A DNA stretch of 17,403 nucleotides, from contig JAGOWF010000017.1 in the NCBI GenBank assembly GCA_018060305.1, positions 1 to 17,403 of the forward strand, in the 5' to 3' direction. Below the pieces are notes generated by a model. The model had not been told where the DNA came from. It saw only the letters and a program-made list of their open reading frames with translations, and searched no databases. Positions 5,866 through 14,123 of this stretch are shown in pieces. Source of the stretch: Pyrinomonadaceae bacterium (GTDB lineage: Bacteria > Acidobacteriota > Blastocatellia > Pyrinomonadales > Pyrinomonadaceae). A program made the position numbers and the translations under genes. Within the stretch, counting starts at the first letter, position 1; every line of letters begins with the position of its first letter.

Positions 5866-7485
5866 GTGGACAGTTCAAGAACATTGGTTCGGAATACGCG
5901 CCTGAGCAATCTTGCGCGCCGAAGACTCATGATCTTTACGATCTTGTTCCTTGTGGTCGCATCGGGAATGGTAACCACAATGCTGATCACGCCGAAATAC
6001 GAGGCGACGATGAGCCTTATCATATCGCGCGACCGGATCGACCCGCAGATCAATCCCTCGGATAAGAACCAGGAGATCACACAGACCGCGATCAGTGACG
6101 AAGAGTTCAACTCTGAACTCGAATTGTTCAAAAGCATCGAGGTAGTGTCCGGCGCCGTTAGAGAACTCGACCTCGCAAACGACCGCAAACCAAAGGGGGA
6201 CACCTGGCTTAGTGACACAAGGCAACGGATAAAAACGTCCGCATACGACCTTGCGAAACAGTTTTCTTCCGGTGTCGAATCGGGTGGTGCGGCTGAGGAC
6301 AAACAGGACAACCCATTCTCGGTTGAAAAAGCGGTTAACCACATCGTGGATAACCTCGAGGTGGTTCCGACGAAAAAATCCCGCGTGATCAAGGTCACCT
6401 ATCGCGATACCGACCCGCTGCGTGCTAAGCGGACGCTTGAGTCTATCTATCAGAAATTCGTTGATCTGCATGTGCGCATGAATGAAAAGCCTGAAGCCGA
6501 GCAGGTCTTCAAGGAGCAAACCGCGCGATTTAGCGACCGCCTCAGCGAGACTACCAACGAGCTTAAGCAATTCGATTCGCAGAACGGCGTAACCGGCGCT
6601 GAGATCGCCACTCAGCGCGAACTGCTGCTAAAGCAACTCCACGACACCGAGGCTCAGGTGAATTCGGCGACCGCCGAGATCGCCGAAATAGAAGTACGGA
6701 TAAGCGCCCTTAAGACGAAGATCGAGTCGATGCCCGAACAGATACAGACCAGTTCGGTATCAAAATACGTCGGTGCGCTCGATCGGATGAAGGAAGAACA
6801 AGTCAGGCTCGAGCAACAGCGGACGGATCTTCTGCAAAAATATAAGCCAAACAGCCGATTTGTCCGCGAGAACGAGGACCGGCTCCAACAGCTTCGGCGC
6901 AACATTGCTGCCGAACGTGAGAATCCGCCGGAGGAAAAGTCCTACGCTCTCAACGATCTCAGGCGAAAACTCGAAGGCGATCTAAATATCGCTCAAACGA
7001 GTCTTGGCGGCTTAAAAAAACGTGAGAAAACACTGTCAGCACAGGCCTCACAGCTTAACACTGAACTCGTTAGTCTTAACGCGAGGAGTATCGAACGCGA
7101 CTCGTTAAAACGAAAGCAAGATGTTAATGAGGAGGCCTATCTTCTGTATCAAAAGAAGGCACGCGAAAACGAGATCAGCGAGGTGCTCAACAAGGAGCGC
7201 GTGTTGAACTTCAGCGTCGTCGATCCGCCGCGGACTGACGGTGAGCAAAAGACGCCAAAACCGATGCTCAATCTCTTGATCCTTTTCGGTGTCGGCCTGA
7301 TCGCGGGAATTGGGGCATCGATGATCCGCGACAAGACCAGCCAGCGGGAAGGCGAAACGGACCTTGTCCTCTCAGCCCGTGAACTTGAACGCCGTTGTGG
7401 CCTGCCGGTGCTGATGTCCATGCCGATGATCGAACGGTTTGATCCGCCGCAGCGGCTACGCCTTAAGGCCAAGGACGCGGAGTAA
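5866..7485 (+). CDS. Polysaccharide co-polymerase / chain-length determinant (Wzz-GNVR class), no kinase domain
   Basis: A 539-residue inner-membrane protein starting at GTG 5866. A first membrane helix (about 21-41) follows a basic N-terminus. A Wzz domain begins at PKYEATMSLIIS, and long Gln/Glu/Arg-rich coiled-coil segments follow (about 200-420). The Pro-rich VVDPPRT...PKPM precedes the second membrane helix (about 467-486). The 50-residue cytoplasmic tail (ARELERRCGLPVLMSMP) resembles the linker that, in Wzc/BY-kinase proteins, leads into the kinase. Here it ends without Walker A or B motifs or a tyrosine cluster. Such proteins set chain length and bridge the polymerase to the export channel. 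The gene sits 11 nt after the export gene and 1 nt before the sugar transferase. A separate kinase may be encoded outside the window. Confidence 0.9.
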   Translation: MDSSRTLVRNTRLSNLARRRLMIFTILFLVVASGMVTTMLITPKYEATMSLIISRDRIDPQINPSDKNQEITQTAISDEEFNSELELFKSIEVVSGAVRELDLANDRKPKGDTWLSDTRQRIKTSAYDLAKQFSSGVESGGAAEDKQDNPFSVEKAVNHIVDNLEVVPTKKSRVIKVTYRDTDPLRAKRTLESIYQKFVDLHVRMNEKPEAEQVFKEQTARFSDRLSETTNELKQFDSQNGVTGAEIATQRELLLKQLHDTEAQVNSATAEIAEIEVRISALKTKIESMPEQIQTSSVSKYVGALDRMKEEQVRLEQQRTDLLQKYKPNSRFVRENEDRLQQLRRNIAAERENPPEEKSYALNDLRRKLEGDLNIAQTSLGGLKKREKTLSAQASQLNTELVSLNARSIERDSLKRKQDVNEEAYLLYQKKARENEISEVLNKERVLNFSVVDPPRTDGEQKTPKPMLNLLILFGVGLIAGIGASMIRDKTSQREGETDLVLSARELERRCGLPVLMSMPMIERFDPPQRLRLKAKDAE

Positions 7486-7486
7486 A

Positions 7487-8893
7487 ATGAAGGAACGGGT
7501 TCGTGGACTTTTAATACTGTTCTACAAGGTCCTCGACCTTGCGGCGCTCTCATTCGCTCTCTGGCTTGCATTCTATGAGGGCGGGCCGCAAGGGGTCACC
7601 TATGTCCTGCGCGCCATCATGACCCCGACGGCGGACAGTTCGATCTTTGCTGTAGGCGTCTTGCTGAGCTGGGCCTTTGTGCTTTCCTCATTCTGGTTGT
7701 ACCGGTCAAAGCGGCTCGCGAGTTGGAAGGACGAATTGACGGACGTAATGCGTGCCGTCGCCTTTTGTACGATGATCCTCGCCACGCTGATCCTGCTCGC
7801 CGAGTGGCGTGTGTTTCCCAAACGTTTCCTGCTTATTTTTGCGATCACCTCGTCCGTCTTGCTGTTCGCGATACGCGTCTTTAAGCGTTGGGTGCTGAAG
7901 GAGTTCCGACTGCATGGTCGCAACCTCAGGTCGGTGGTTGTTGTCGGCGCGGGCTGCCGCGGCCAGCAGATCGTTCAGCTGATCAAGGAGAACCCCGAGA
8001 TCGGCTATCGATTTACGGGGTTTGTCGATGACCTTGATGTCCCGGATGTCCTGGGGCCGCTTGGCGAAATCGAGCATATTCTTGCGTCAAAGGTCGTTGA
8101 CGAGATCATTATTTGCCTGCCGATCAAGACGTTTTACGACAGAATGGAATCCATTGCACGAGCGGCCGAAGAGCAGGGCATCACCGTCCGGGTCTATTCA
8201 GACCTCTTCAATCTCAAACTCTCCCGGTCTGTCGTTGGCGAAATAGGTGAGGCGCCGATCCTTTCGCTCTACCCGACGTCGTCGGCACATTGGCAGCTTT
8301 TCATAAAGAACGCCATCGACTTTTTGGGGGGCCTTTTTCTGCTTATCGTTTCTTCACCATTGCTAGTGGCAATCGCAGTAGCAATCAAATTGACCTCGCC
8401 TGGCCCGGCCATCTTTGTCCAGGAACGTGTCGGTTTTAACAAGCGGCGCTTCCGAATGTTCAAGTTCCGCACAATGGTCATGGATGCCGAGACAAGACAA
8501 AACGATCTCGAGAGTCTCAATGACGCCTCTGGCCCGGTCTTTAAGATGCGAGACGATCCGCGGATCACGCCCCTTGGAAGATGGCTGCGAAAGACCAGCC
8601 TTGACGAACTGCCGCAGCTCGTGAATATCGTTCTAGGCGACCTGTCGCTCGTCGGGCCTAGGCCGCTGCCTGAGCGGGATTTCCGCCGGTTTGACAAGAC
8701 ATGGTTTAACCGCCGTTTCAGCGTTAAACCGGGAATCACTTGTATCTGGCAGATATCCGGCAGAAGCGAAACGAGCTTTGACGACTGGATACTTCAGGAT
8801 CTCGAATACATCGACAAATGGTCGCTCGGCCTCGATCTCAAGATCCTCTTTAAGACGATCCCGTCCGTCGTTCGCGGCACGGGAGCTATGTGA
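7487..8893 (+). CDS. Undecaprenyl-phosphate sugar phosphotransferase (WcaJ class)
   Basis: A 468-residue polyprenyl glycosylphosphotransferase that starts the repeat unit by moving a sugar-1-phosphate (often glucose or galactose) from a UDP-sugar to undecaprenyl phosphate. Four N-terminal membrane helices (about 8-29, 53-72, 88-106, 113-130) precede a Rossmann-like CoA-binding-type domain (about 148-265, VVVGAGCRG). A further membrane segment (about 277-300) then leads into the catalytic bacterial sugar transferase domain. Catalytic landmarks are KFRTM (326-330), SLDELPQ (371-377) and LSLVGPRP (386-393). ATG 7487 is preferred over the longer open frame because it has GGAG a few nt upstream and follows the previous stop by 1 nt. 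The family is certain; the exact sugar is not readable from sequence. Confidence 0.95.
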   Translation: MKERVRGLLILFYKVLDLAALSFALWLAFYEGGPQGVTYVLRAIMTPTADSSIFAVGVLLSWAFVLSSFWLYRSKRLASWKDELTDVMRAVAFCTMILATLILLAEWRVFPKRFLLIFAITSSVLLFAIRVFKRWVLKEFRLHGRNLRSVVVVGAGCRGQQIVQLIKENPEIGYRFTGFVDDLDVPDVLGPLGEIEHILASKVVDEIIICLPIKTFYDRMESIARAAEEQGITVRVYSDLFNLKLSRSVVGEIGEAPILSLYPTSSAHWQLFIKNAIDFLGGLFLLIVSSPLLVAIAVAIKLTSPGPAIFVQERVGFNKRRFRMFKFRTMVMDAETRQNDLESLNDASGPVFKMRDDPRITPLGRWLRKTSLDELPQLVNIVLGDLSLVGPRPLPERDFRRFDKTWFNRRFSVKPGITCIWQISGRSETSFDDWILQDLEYIDKWSLGLDLKILFKTIPSVVRGTGAM

Positions 8894-10422
8894 GAATGGT
8901 TCAGCAGCGTGCCAACACCCGCCAGGCAGGGCCTCGACCGACCGGGGGGACGGCGATCCTCATCGCAACTGTTGCCGCATCCTGCGCGCTAGGAGCTGGC
9001 GTGGCAATGGGCGGGGCAGGAATTACTGGGCCGGGCTTATTCTTTAGCGCTTTGGTCACCGCCGGTGCGACTGCATTGATTGCGTATTCGCTCGATGTTC
9101 AGTTGATCGGCCTTGTCCGGATAGCTCTCATCGCATCATTTTTCTTTAAGAATGACATTACCTTCTTTAAGATCGATGATCTGAGCGACCCGTCGGGATT
9201 TAATGTTTCGATCACACTGTTTGCCGCCCTGATACTATTTCTCTACGACCATTTTTTTGACGACCGACGGACGATCGTCTTCCCCCGGGTTTTCGCATGG
9301 CTTCTGGGCGTCCTGTTCGTCTCGGCGGCTGTTTCCGTTGTTGCAACCGGGGCAACAGCCCTCGGCGGCTTTTCGCTCATCTCTCTCTTAACGTCGATCC
9401 TGATCGCTTACGTCACGGCATCGCATTTTGGGCGCAGAGACAGGATCAGCGATCTTGTAACCGGCATCGGTGTCGGAGTGCTCATGACGGGCGGAGTCGC
9501 GCTGGTCCAATACTCCTTTGGTTGGCTGACCGAGCTGCCATATCTCGGCACGGGGACAGAGGAAGAGCAGCTCGGAACACAGAGCCAACTCCTCTCAAGA
9601 GTGCCCGGATTTCTTCGAACACCGAACGGTATGGCCTGGGTCATTTCGTCGCTGCTTCCGATCGTTATTGCCCCTCTTATTTGCCGTATCAGAGGTTTCA
9701 GTTTGTCACAGCAAACGGTGCTTGTCGCCGCATCATTCAGTGGCGTGATCGCAATAGTTTTGTCACTCGCCCGCGGGAGCTGGCTGGGCCTGGTCGTCGC
9801 GGTAGTTCTTATGGCGGGATTCGGTTGGCTTCGGCTTACCAGCAACGAACGGAAAGATTATTTCGTCTCCGTTGTGGGTGTCGCTGCGTTAGCGGGCGTT
9901 CTGCTTATCCCTTTCTCGGAGCGTATATATGACCGGTTGACAGGTGACGATCAGGGAGCTGCCGCCGTTCGTGTCCCGCTAATGGAGAATGCACTGTCGA
10001 TGATCGAGGATAACCCTTTGACCGGCGTGGGCCTGAATGGCTATCGACAAAATATGACCCGATACGATGAGACCGGGAATTTTGTCTCTCAGGAGTTTCC
10101 GCAACCGGTCCACAATGTTTTCGCCCATGTCACGACGGAGGTTGGTGTTCCGGGGGGAGTGATCTTCTGCCTTCTCTTCGTCTTCGCGGCGATCGAGTGC
10201 TTCAAGTCGATGAAGACGGACGACCGCCTGCTATTCGGACTTGGCCTGGCGGCCCTTGCCGCTCTTTTCGCTCTGGTGATCTCAGGGATCAAGGAGCCGG
10301 GCTCGCTCGGTTCTGCCCGGCCGCCAATGCGAACATGTTTTCTTCTTCTTGGTGTCGTAATGGCTCTTGCCAGCATTCGGCGGAGCAATCATGCAGCGAG
10401 CCCTGCGCCCGAATATTCATGA
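8890..10422 (+). CDS. O-antigen ligase / polymerase family membrane protein (Wzy-WaaL class)
   Basis: A 510-residue polytopic membrane protein with about a dozen hydrophobic segments. The family-defining part is LSLARGSWLGL (about 291-301), followed by a periplasmic loop with MIEDNPLTGVGLNGY (371-385) and PVHNVFAHV (406-414). The conserved Arg (R295) and His (H408) are those implicated in catalysis in WaaL/Wzy proteins. In this cluster, next to a flippase and co-polymerase, polymerase (Wzy) is more likely than lipid A ligase. GTG 8890 overlaps the previous stop by 4 nt and has GGGAG upstream, indicating translational coupling; ATG 8896 is the alternative. It overlaps the flippase gene by 4 nt downstream. 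Confidence 0.88.
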   Translation: MRMVQQRANTRQAGPRPTGGTAILIATVAASCALGAGVAMGGAGITGPGLFFSALVTAGATALIAYSLDVQLIGLVRIALIASFFFKNDITFFKIDDLSDPSGFNVSITLFAALILFLYDHFFDDRRTIVFPRVFAWLLGVLFVSAAVSVVATGATALGGFSLISLLTSILIAYVTASHFGRRDRISDLVTGIGVGVLMTGGVALVQYSFGWLTELPYLGTGTEEEQLGTQSQLLSRVPGFLRTPNGMAWVISSLLPIVIAPLICRIRGFSLSQQTVLVAASFSGVIAIVLSLARGSWLGLVVAVVLMAGFGWLRLTSNERKDYFVSVVGVAALAGVLLIPFSERIYDRLTGDDQGAAAVRVPLMENALSMIEDNPLTGVGLNGYRQNMTRYDETGNFVSQEFPQPVHNVFAHVTTEVGVPGGVIFCLLFVFAAIECFKSMKTDDRLLFGLGLAALAALFALVISGIKEPGSLGSARPPMRTCFLLLGVVMALASIRRSNHAASPAPEYS

Positions 10423-11717
10423 AGGGCCGACTTACATCTCGTGTTTCTGCTTCGGCCGTTTACAACGGCCTCAACTCTAATTTCCTTTGGATGGCGTGGT
10501 CCGGGACTGCGAGCATCCTAAATAGTGTCCTCATCTGGATCGTGATCGCTCGCCAGCGAAGTGTTGAGGAAGTGGCCCATTTCGCAATCGTCATGGGACT
10601 CTATGCGCTGTTTTTTAGCGTAGTTTCACTCGGCCTAATACCGTATTTGGTCAATGAGATCACCCGCCGGGCCGATAATAAAGCCAATGGCAGCATGTCG
10701 CGATTTTTGGGTAGTTCCACGGTTTTGCTTATCGGATCAGGATTTATATTGGCCTTTCTCATGACGTTGAGTGCCTCTGTTGTGAGCGCTTCGTTGGAAG
10801 TCCAACTATCCGCAGCCGTCCTAAGCCTTGCGCTCATACCGACTGGAGCGATCGCCCTTTTCGAAGCCTCCTCTATAGCCCAAGACCGCACGCGACGGAT
10901 TGCGGCGATCACCACGATAGAAAATGTTCTTCGCACCTTGGTCCCCATCGCCATTCTGCTCGCCGATGGCGGCCTCGTCGCGGTGTGCTTATCGTTCGCC
11001 GCAGTAAGGTTCATTGCCCTTGGCGCATACTTGGCGACGGACGTTGCGGCGGTTAGGAAATTTGAGTTTTGTCGGCAGGAATTGAAACGGTTGCTGTCGA
11101 TCGCTGGCACCTTTGGCTCCACGATAATCGTCGCGTCGTTCAACTGGCAGGCTGTTCTGATCGTGCTGGGCTATCTCGGCACCCACGCGGAGACAGCGGC
11201 CCTCGGGACGACCTCGCGCTTTCTGATACCTGTAACGATACTGATGGCAAGTTACGTCACCGTTATGCAGCCTGCACTGGCCCGGCTCGCGGGATCTCCG
11301 GATGAGATCGGACGATATCTCGTCGCTAAAGCTCGGCTCCCGCTGGGTGCGGCCGCAGCAGCATCGATCGCATCGGGGTTTTTGGCCCGTCCTGTGCTGG
11401 AATTGCTTTTTGGCATGGGCTACGGTGATGCCGCGCCTGTATTGAATATCCTTGCCCTCAGCACAATACCGTTTTGTGTCGTGATGATCGCTTCGCGAGG
11501 ATTAATAGCACTCAGCAAGCAGCGAGTGGATCTGATCGCCAATGTTATCGGCGCGGGGATCTGCGTCACCCTCGCCGTGGTGGCAATTCCCCGGTACGGA
11601 GCTATCGGTGCGGCCGCGGCACAATTGATCGCATTCCTCGCCATGGCCCTTTTTGAGGTTGCATATCTTATCAGGGCAGCCTCTAACGCCGCTGTTCTGC
11701 GTCCCGTCAAAGCCTGA
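10419..11717 (+). CDS. Wzx-type polysaccharide flippase
   Basis: A 432-residue protein with about 12 hydrophobic helices in the pattern of the MATE-like polysaccharide transporter superfamily. It has the typical N-terminal helix with an internal Trp/Asn-rich start (LNSNFLWMAWSGTASIL), short charged loops (NEITRRADNK, AQDRTRR), and a last third rich in Ala/Gly (YGAIGAAAAQLIAF). It is expected to flip the undecaprenyl-linked repeat unit to the periplasmic face. The start ATG overlaps the preceding TGA (ATGA, 10419-10422), marking translational coupling with the polymerase gene. A longer open frame upstream is shadow sequence inside the polymerase gene. Linked-sugar specificity cannot be read from sequence. 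Confidence 0.88.
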   Translation: MKGRLTSRVSASAVYNGLNSNFLWMAWSGTASILNSVLIWIVIARQRSVEEVAHFAIVMGLYALFFSVVSLGLIPYLVNEITRRADNKANGSMSRFLGSSTVLLIGSGFILAFLMTLSASVVSASLEVQLSAAVLSLALIPTGAIALFEASSIAQDRTRRIAAITTIENVLRTLVPIAILLADGGLVAVCLSFAAVRFIALGAYLATDVAAVRKFEFCRQELKRLLSIAGTFGSTIIVASFNWQAVLIVLGYLGTHAETAALGTTSRFLIPVTILMASYVTVMQPALARLAGSPDEIGRYLVAKARLPLGAAAAASIASGFLARPVLELLFGMGYGDAAPVLNILALSTIPFCVVMIASRGLIALSKQRVDLIANVIGAGICVTLAVVAIPRYGAIGAAAAQLIAFLAMALFEVAYLIRAASNAAVLRPVKA

Positions 11718-11814
11718 ATACCCGGTCTATAAAACTGGAAACGGCCGCTCTTTAATGATGTTTTGGAGTTGTTACAGAAATTCTGTCGGTGAGGTGAGCC
11801 GGATCATCCTTTAG
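11718..11814. other. Intergenic region with a palindrome and a recurring sequence
   Basis: This 97-bp gap breaks the otherwise gapless operon. It contains TATAAA (11730-11735) without a convincing -35 box. The 13-mer TAATGATGTTTTG (11753-11765) recurs exactly at 15199-15211. A perfect odd palindrome ACAGAA-A-TTCTGT (11774-11786) could be an operator or a small RNA hairpin. No small ORF with a good ribosome-binding site is seen. A second transcript may start here. Confidence 0.4.
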
Positions 11815-12993
11815 ATGGGCAAGTACCAATTTCAAACTGAGGTAGTCAAAACGATCTCGTCGGTACGGGCCGTTTCAGCAACGCGCGCATCGATCCAGGC
11901 CGATCGAAGGCCCGTCATCGTGATGGTTGGGATGCATCTTTCCAAAACACGCGGTGGAATTACCACACTGACGGCTGCGATCCTGGGGTCAGAGCTTCAA
12001 AACGACTACCGCTTTGATTACATCGCCTCGCAGGCCGAGGATCATTCCAAGCCTCGCAAGATGCTCCTCGCCATGTCGGCTTTCGCGCGCTTTGCGGTAA
12101 GGATACTGCTCGACAGGCCCAGCTTGGCCTACGTCCATATCGGCAGTAACGTGAGCCTGTATCGAGAATCTGCGTTCATTCTCCTTGCAAAAGTGTTTCG
12201 CACATGCGTGCTCGCACATTTTCACGCCGGCGATCTGGATCAGTACTACTTGAAGCAGAATGCGCTCGGGCGAGCTTTTATCCGGTGGGCGTTAGGGCGA
12301 AGCGATCGCATTGTGGCTGTGTCTAATGCGTCTGCCCGGGCACTTAGGGAACTGGACGACTCACTGAAGATCTCACTGGTGACAAACGCCATTGATACGT
12401 CAATATTCGGAATGCGGTCACCGCACCGGCACGAGGCCAAGATCGTGCAGCTCCTGTTTGTCGGCGCCGCTGGAAAATTAAAAGGCGAACGAGACCTGGT
12501 TAAGGCCCTCGGCCTGCTCAAAGTCCGCCGCGATCTGGAACTTCGTGTTTCATTCATTGGGCACGGGACCGAAGATCTCATCACTCTTTGCGAAGAAGAA
12601 GGCATTGCGGGCATTGTTGAGCATCTCGGTCCCGTACCAATGAGCAAGAGGGTCAAATGCTTTGAGAACGCTGACATCTTTGTGCTGCCGACCTACGCCG
12701 AAGCGATGCCCTTAGGCGTAATCGAGGCGATGGCTGCGGGGCTCGCGGTGATCACTACGCCTGTTGGAGGCATACCCGAGTTGGTCAGCGACGGGGAGGA
12801 CGGCCTACTGTTCCCGTGCGGGGACATATCGGCTTTGGCTGAAAGGATCGCTGCGTTGGCCAGTGATCCCGAGGCCCGTAAACGCATTGGGGCTCGAGCG
12901 CAGGTTAAGGCTCGACAGCACTGGGATATCGACAACTACATTCCGCGTCTCGGAAGAGAGATCAACGCCACGGTCGAGTTATGCAAAAACTAA
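11815..12993 (+). CDS. GT4-family glycosyltransferase
   Basis: A 392-residue retaining glycosyltransferase of GT-B fold. The N-terminal half has the acceptor-side opening VIVMVGMHLSKTRGGITTLT (about 34-53) with the Gly-Gly loop, plus HFHAGD (135-140). The C-terminal half has the nucleotide-sugar domain: LLFVGAAGKLKGERDLVKAL (213-232), LGPVP and the E-x7-E motif in EAMPLGVIE (E296, E304), then GGIPELV. It should add one sugar to the growing undecaprenyl-linked unit on the cytoplasmic face. The ATG at 11815 lacks a well-placed ribosome-binding site (GAGGTGAG is about 20 nt away), so the true start could lie downstream; the conserved fold begins at about residue 33. It overlaps the deacetylase gene by 13 nt. 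Confidence 0.92.
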   Translation: MGKYQFQTEVVKTISSVRAVSATRASIQADRRPVIVMVGMHLSKTRGGITTLTAAILGSELQNDYRFDYIASQAEDHSKPRKMLLAMSAFARFAVRILLDRPSLAYVHIGSNVSLYRESAFILLAKVFRTCVLAHFHAGDLDQYYLKQNALGRAFIRWALGRSDRIVAVSNASARALRELDDSLKISLVTNAIDTSIFGMRSPHRHEAKIVQLLFVGAAGKLKGERDLVKALGLLKVRRDLELRVSFIGHGTEDLITLCEEEGIAGIVEHLGPVPMSKRVKCFENADIFVLPTYAEAMPLGVIEAMAAGLAVITTPVGGIPELVSDGEDGLLFPCGDISALAERIAALASDPEARKRIGARAQVKARQHWDIDNYIPRLGREINATVELCKN

Positions 12994-14003
12994 CTGCAAA
13001 ACGCGCGATAAAATCCGTTGCGGCAGCTCTGCGGCTTGGCAGCATTCGATCTGCACGGTCTGCGGGATCCGTCAATATTCTCGCGTATCATCGTGTGGTT
13101 GCAGATATTCAAAAAGCCGAGCAGACCGCCTATTACGGACTCGTGGTCTCGACAGAGACCTTTCGACATCATTGCAAATTATTAAAAGAGACTTTTGACG
13201 TCGTTCCTCTCGACCGAGCGTACGCTCACCTGACCGGGAACCGCCCATCCCACCGACCGCTCGCGGTCATTACATTCGATGACGGCTACCTGGACTTTTA
13301 CGAGCAAGCTTTTCCGGTCCTGCTGTCACTCGATCTGACGGCAACCGTTTTCCTGCCGACGGAATGTATTGGCAAGGACGAACCGCTCGACCACGATCGT
13401 CTGTATTGGCTCCTGACACTTACCGCGAGACAAGAGGTCGACTTGACATCCGCGCTGGAACGGGCCGGCGTGACGACGCGCACGGTCAGACGTTTTGCCG
13501 GTACCCGCGACCTGCCCGCCTTGACCGAAAAACTTGTGCACCTACCAATCGAGATCCGGGCCAGGGTCATTTCCGAACTGGAAAGGAAGATTCCCAACCT
13601 GGCACCATATCCGCCGGAATACAAGCTGTTGAATTGGGAGCAGATACGCGAGATGTCGGGAGCAGGTATAAGTTTTGGCGGTCACACGGCAAACCACGTC
13701 GTCCTGCCGCTTGAAAGCGCCCCTGTGCTGGAAAGCGAAATTATTATCAGCAAAGGAACGCTTGAAAGGGAACTGGATAAAATCGTTACTTCCTTTGCGT
13801 ATCCGAACGGCGCATACAATACCCATATCAAAAGCCTCATCGAGCGGGCCGGATACAAGATCGCCGTAACGACAGAAAAAAGAATCAACCGTCCCGGCGT
13901 CGACCTCCTCGCATTGGGACGAACAAGCCTCTGTGAAGAATCTACGCGCGGACTCAAAGGCAACTACTCGGCCGGCGTCGCAAATCTCCGGCTCGGTGTC
14001 TAA
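12981..14003 (+). CDS. NodB-type polysaccharide deacetylase
   Basis: A 340-residue carbohydrate esterase family 4 protein. Motif 1 is TFDDGYLD (98-105; D100 as base, D101 as metal ligand). Motif 2 is HTANH (235-239; two metal-binding His). FAYPNGAY (272-279) and AVTT follow. The stretch between motifs 1 and 2, about 130 residues, is much longer than the roughly 50-60 usual for NodB domains and holds an extra helical insert (about 138-205, DRLYWLL...ERKIPN). No signal peptide is evident at the basic N-terminus, so it may act on lipid-linked or nucleotide-linked sugars in the cytoplasm. The start lies 13 nt inside the glycosyltransferase gene. The C-terminus (RPGVDLLALGRTSLCEES) is repeated in the fragment at 15326-15586. 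Substrate is probably an N-acetylhexosamine of the polymer (inference). Confidence 0.92.
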   Translation: MQKLTAKRAIKSVAAALRLGSIRSARSAGSVNILAYHRVVADIQKAEQTAYYGLVVSTETFRHHCKLLKETFDVVPLDRAYAHLTGNRPSHRPLAVITFDDGYLDFYEQAFPVLLSLDLTATVFLPTECIGKDEPLDHDRLYWLLTLTARQEVDLTSALERAGVTTRTVRRFAGTRDLPALTEKLVHLPIEIRARVISELERKIPNLAPYPPEYKLLNWEQIREMSGAGISFGGHTANHVVLPLESAPVLESEIIISKGTLERELDKIVTSFAYPNGAYNTHIKSLIERAGYKIAVTTEKRINRPGVDLLALGRTSLCEESTRGLKGNYSAGVANLRLGV

Positions 14004-14006
14004 TAT

Positions 14007-14123
14007 ATGGAACATTTTATTCAAGACGTACCATCGAATTCGTTAAATAAAACGACCTTCGCAAGGGTGCAAAGAAGGATCAATTCGAGGCATTGTCGTG
14101 GCAGAAGATATTCAACAAGCTGA
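14007..14123 (+). other. Possible 38-codon remnant ORF after the deacetylase
   Basis: An ATG 3 nt after the deacetylase stop opens a 38-codon frame ending inside the acyltransferase gene. Its first 11 nt context (ATATGGAACAT, 14005-14015) is identical to the sequence at the start of the membrane-protein gene (15589-15599), which also follows a deacetylase C-terminus. It lacks a clear ribosome-binding site and shows no domain, so I read it as a scar of a duplicated gene start rather than a working peptide gene. Confidence 0.3.

Noticed and set aside
5808..6570. Minus-strand open frames opposite the co-polymerase gene
   Set aside because: The plus-strand frame has membrane helices, coiled coils and operon spacing that fit a known family; the antisense translations show no family features.
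10197..10418. N-terminal extension of the flippase frame
   Set aside because: It lies wholly inside the polymerase gene in another frame, and its translation is not flippase-like. The ATG overlapping the polymerase stop is the natural start.
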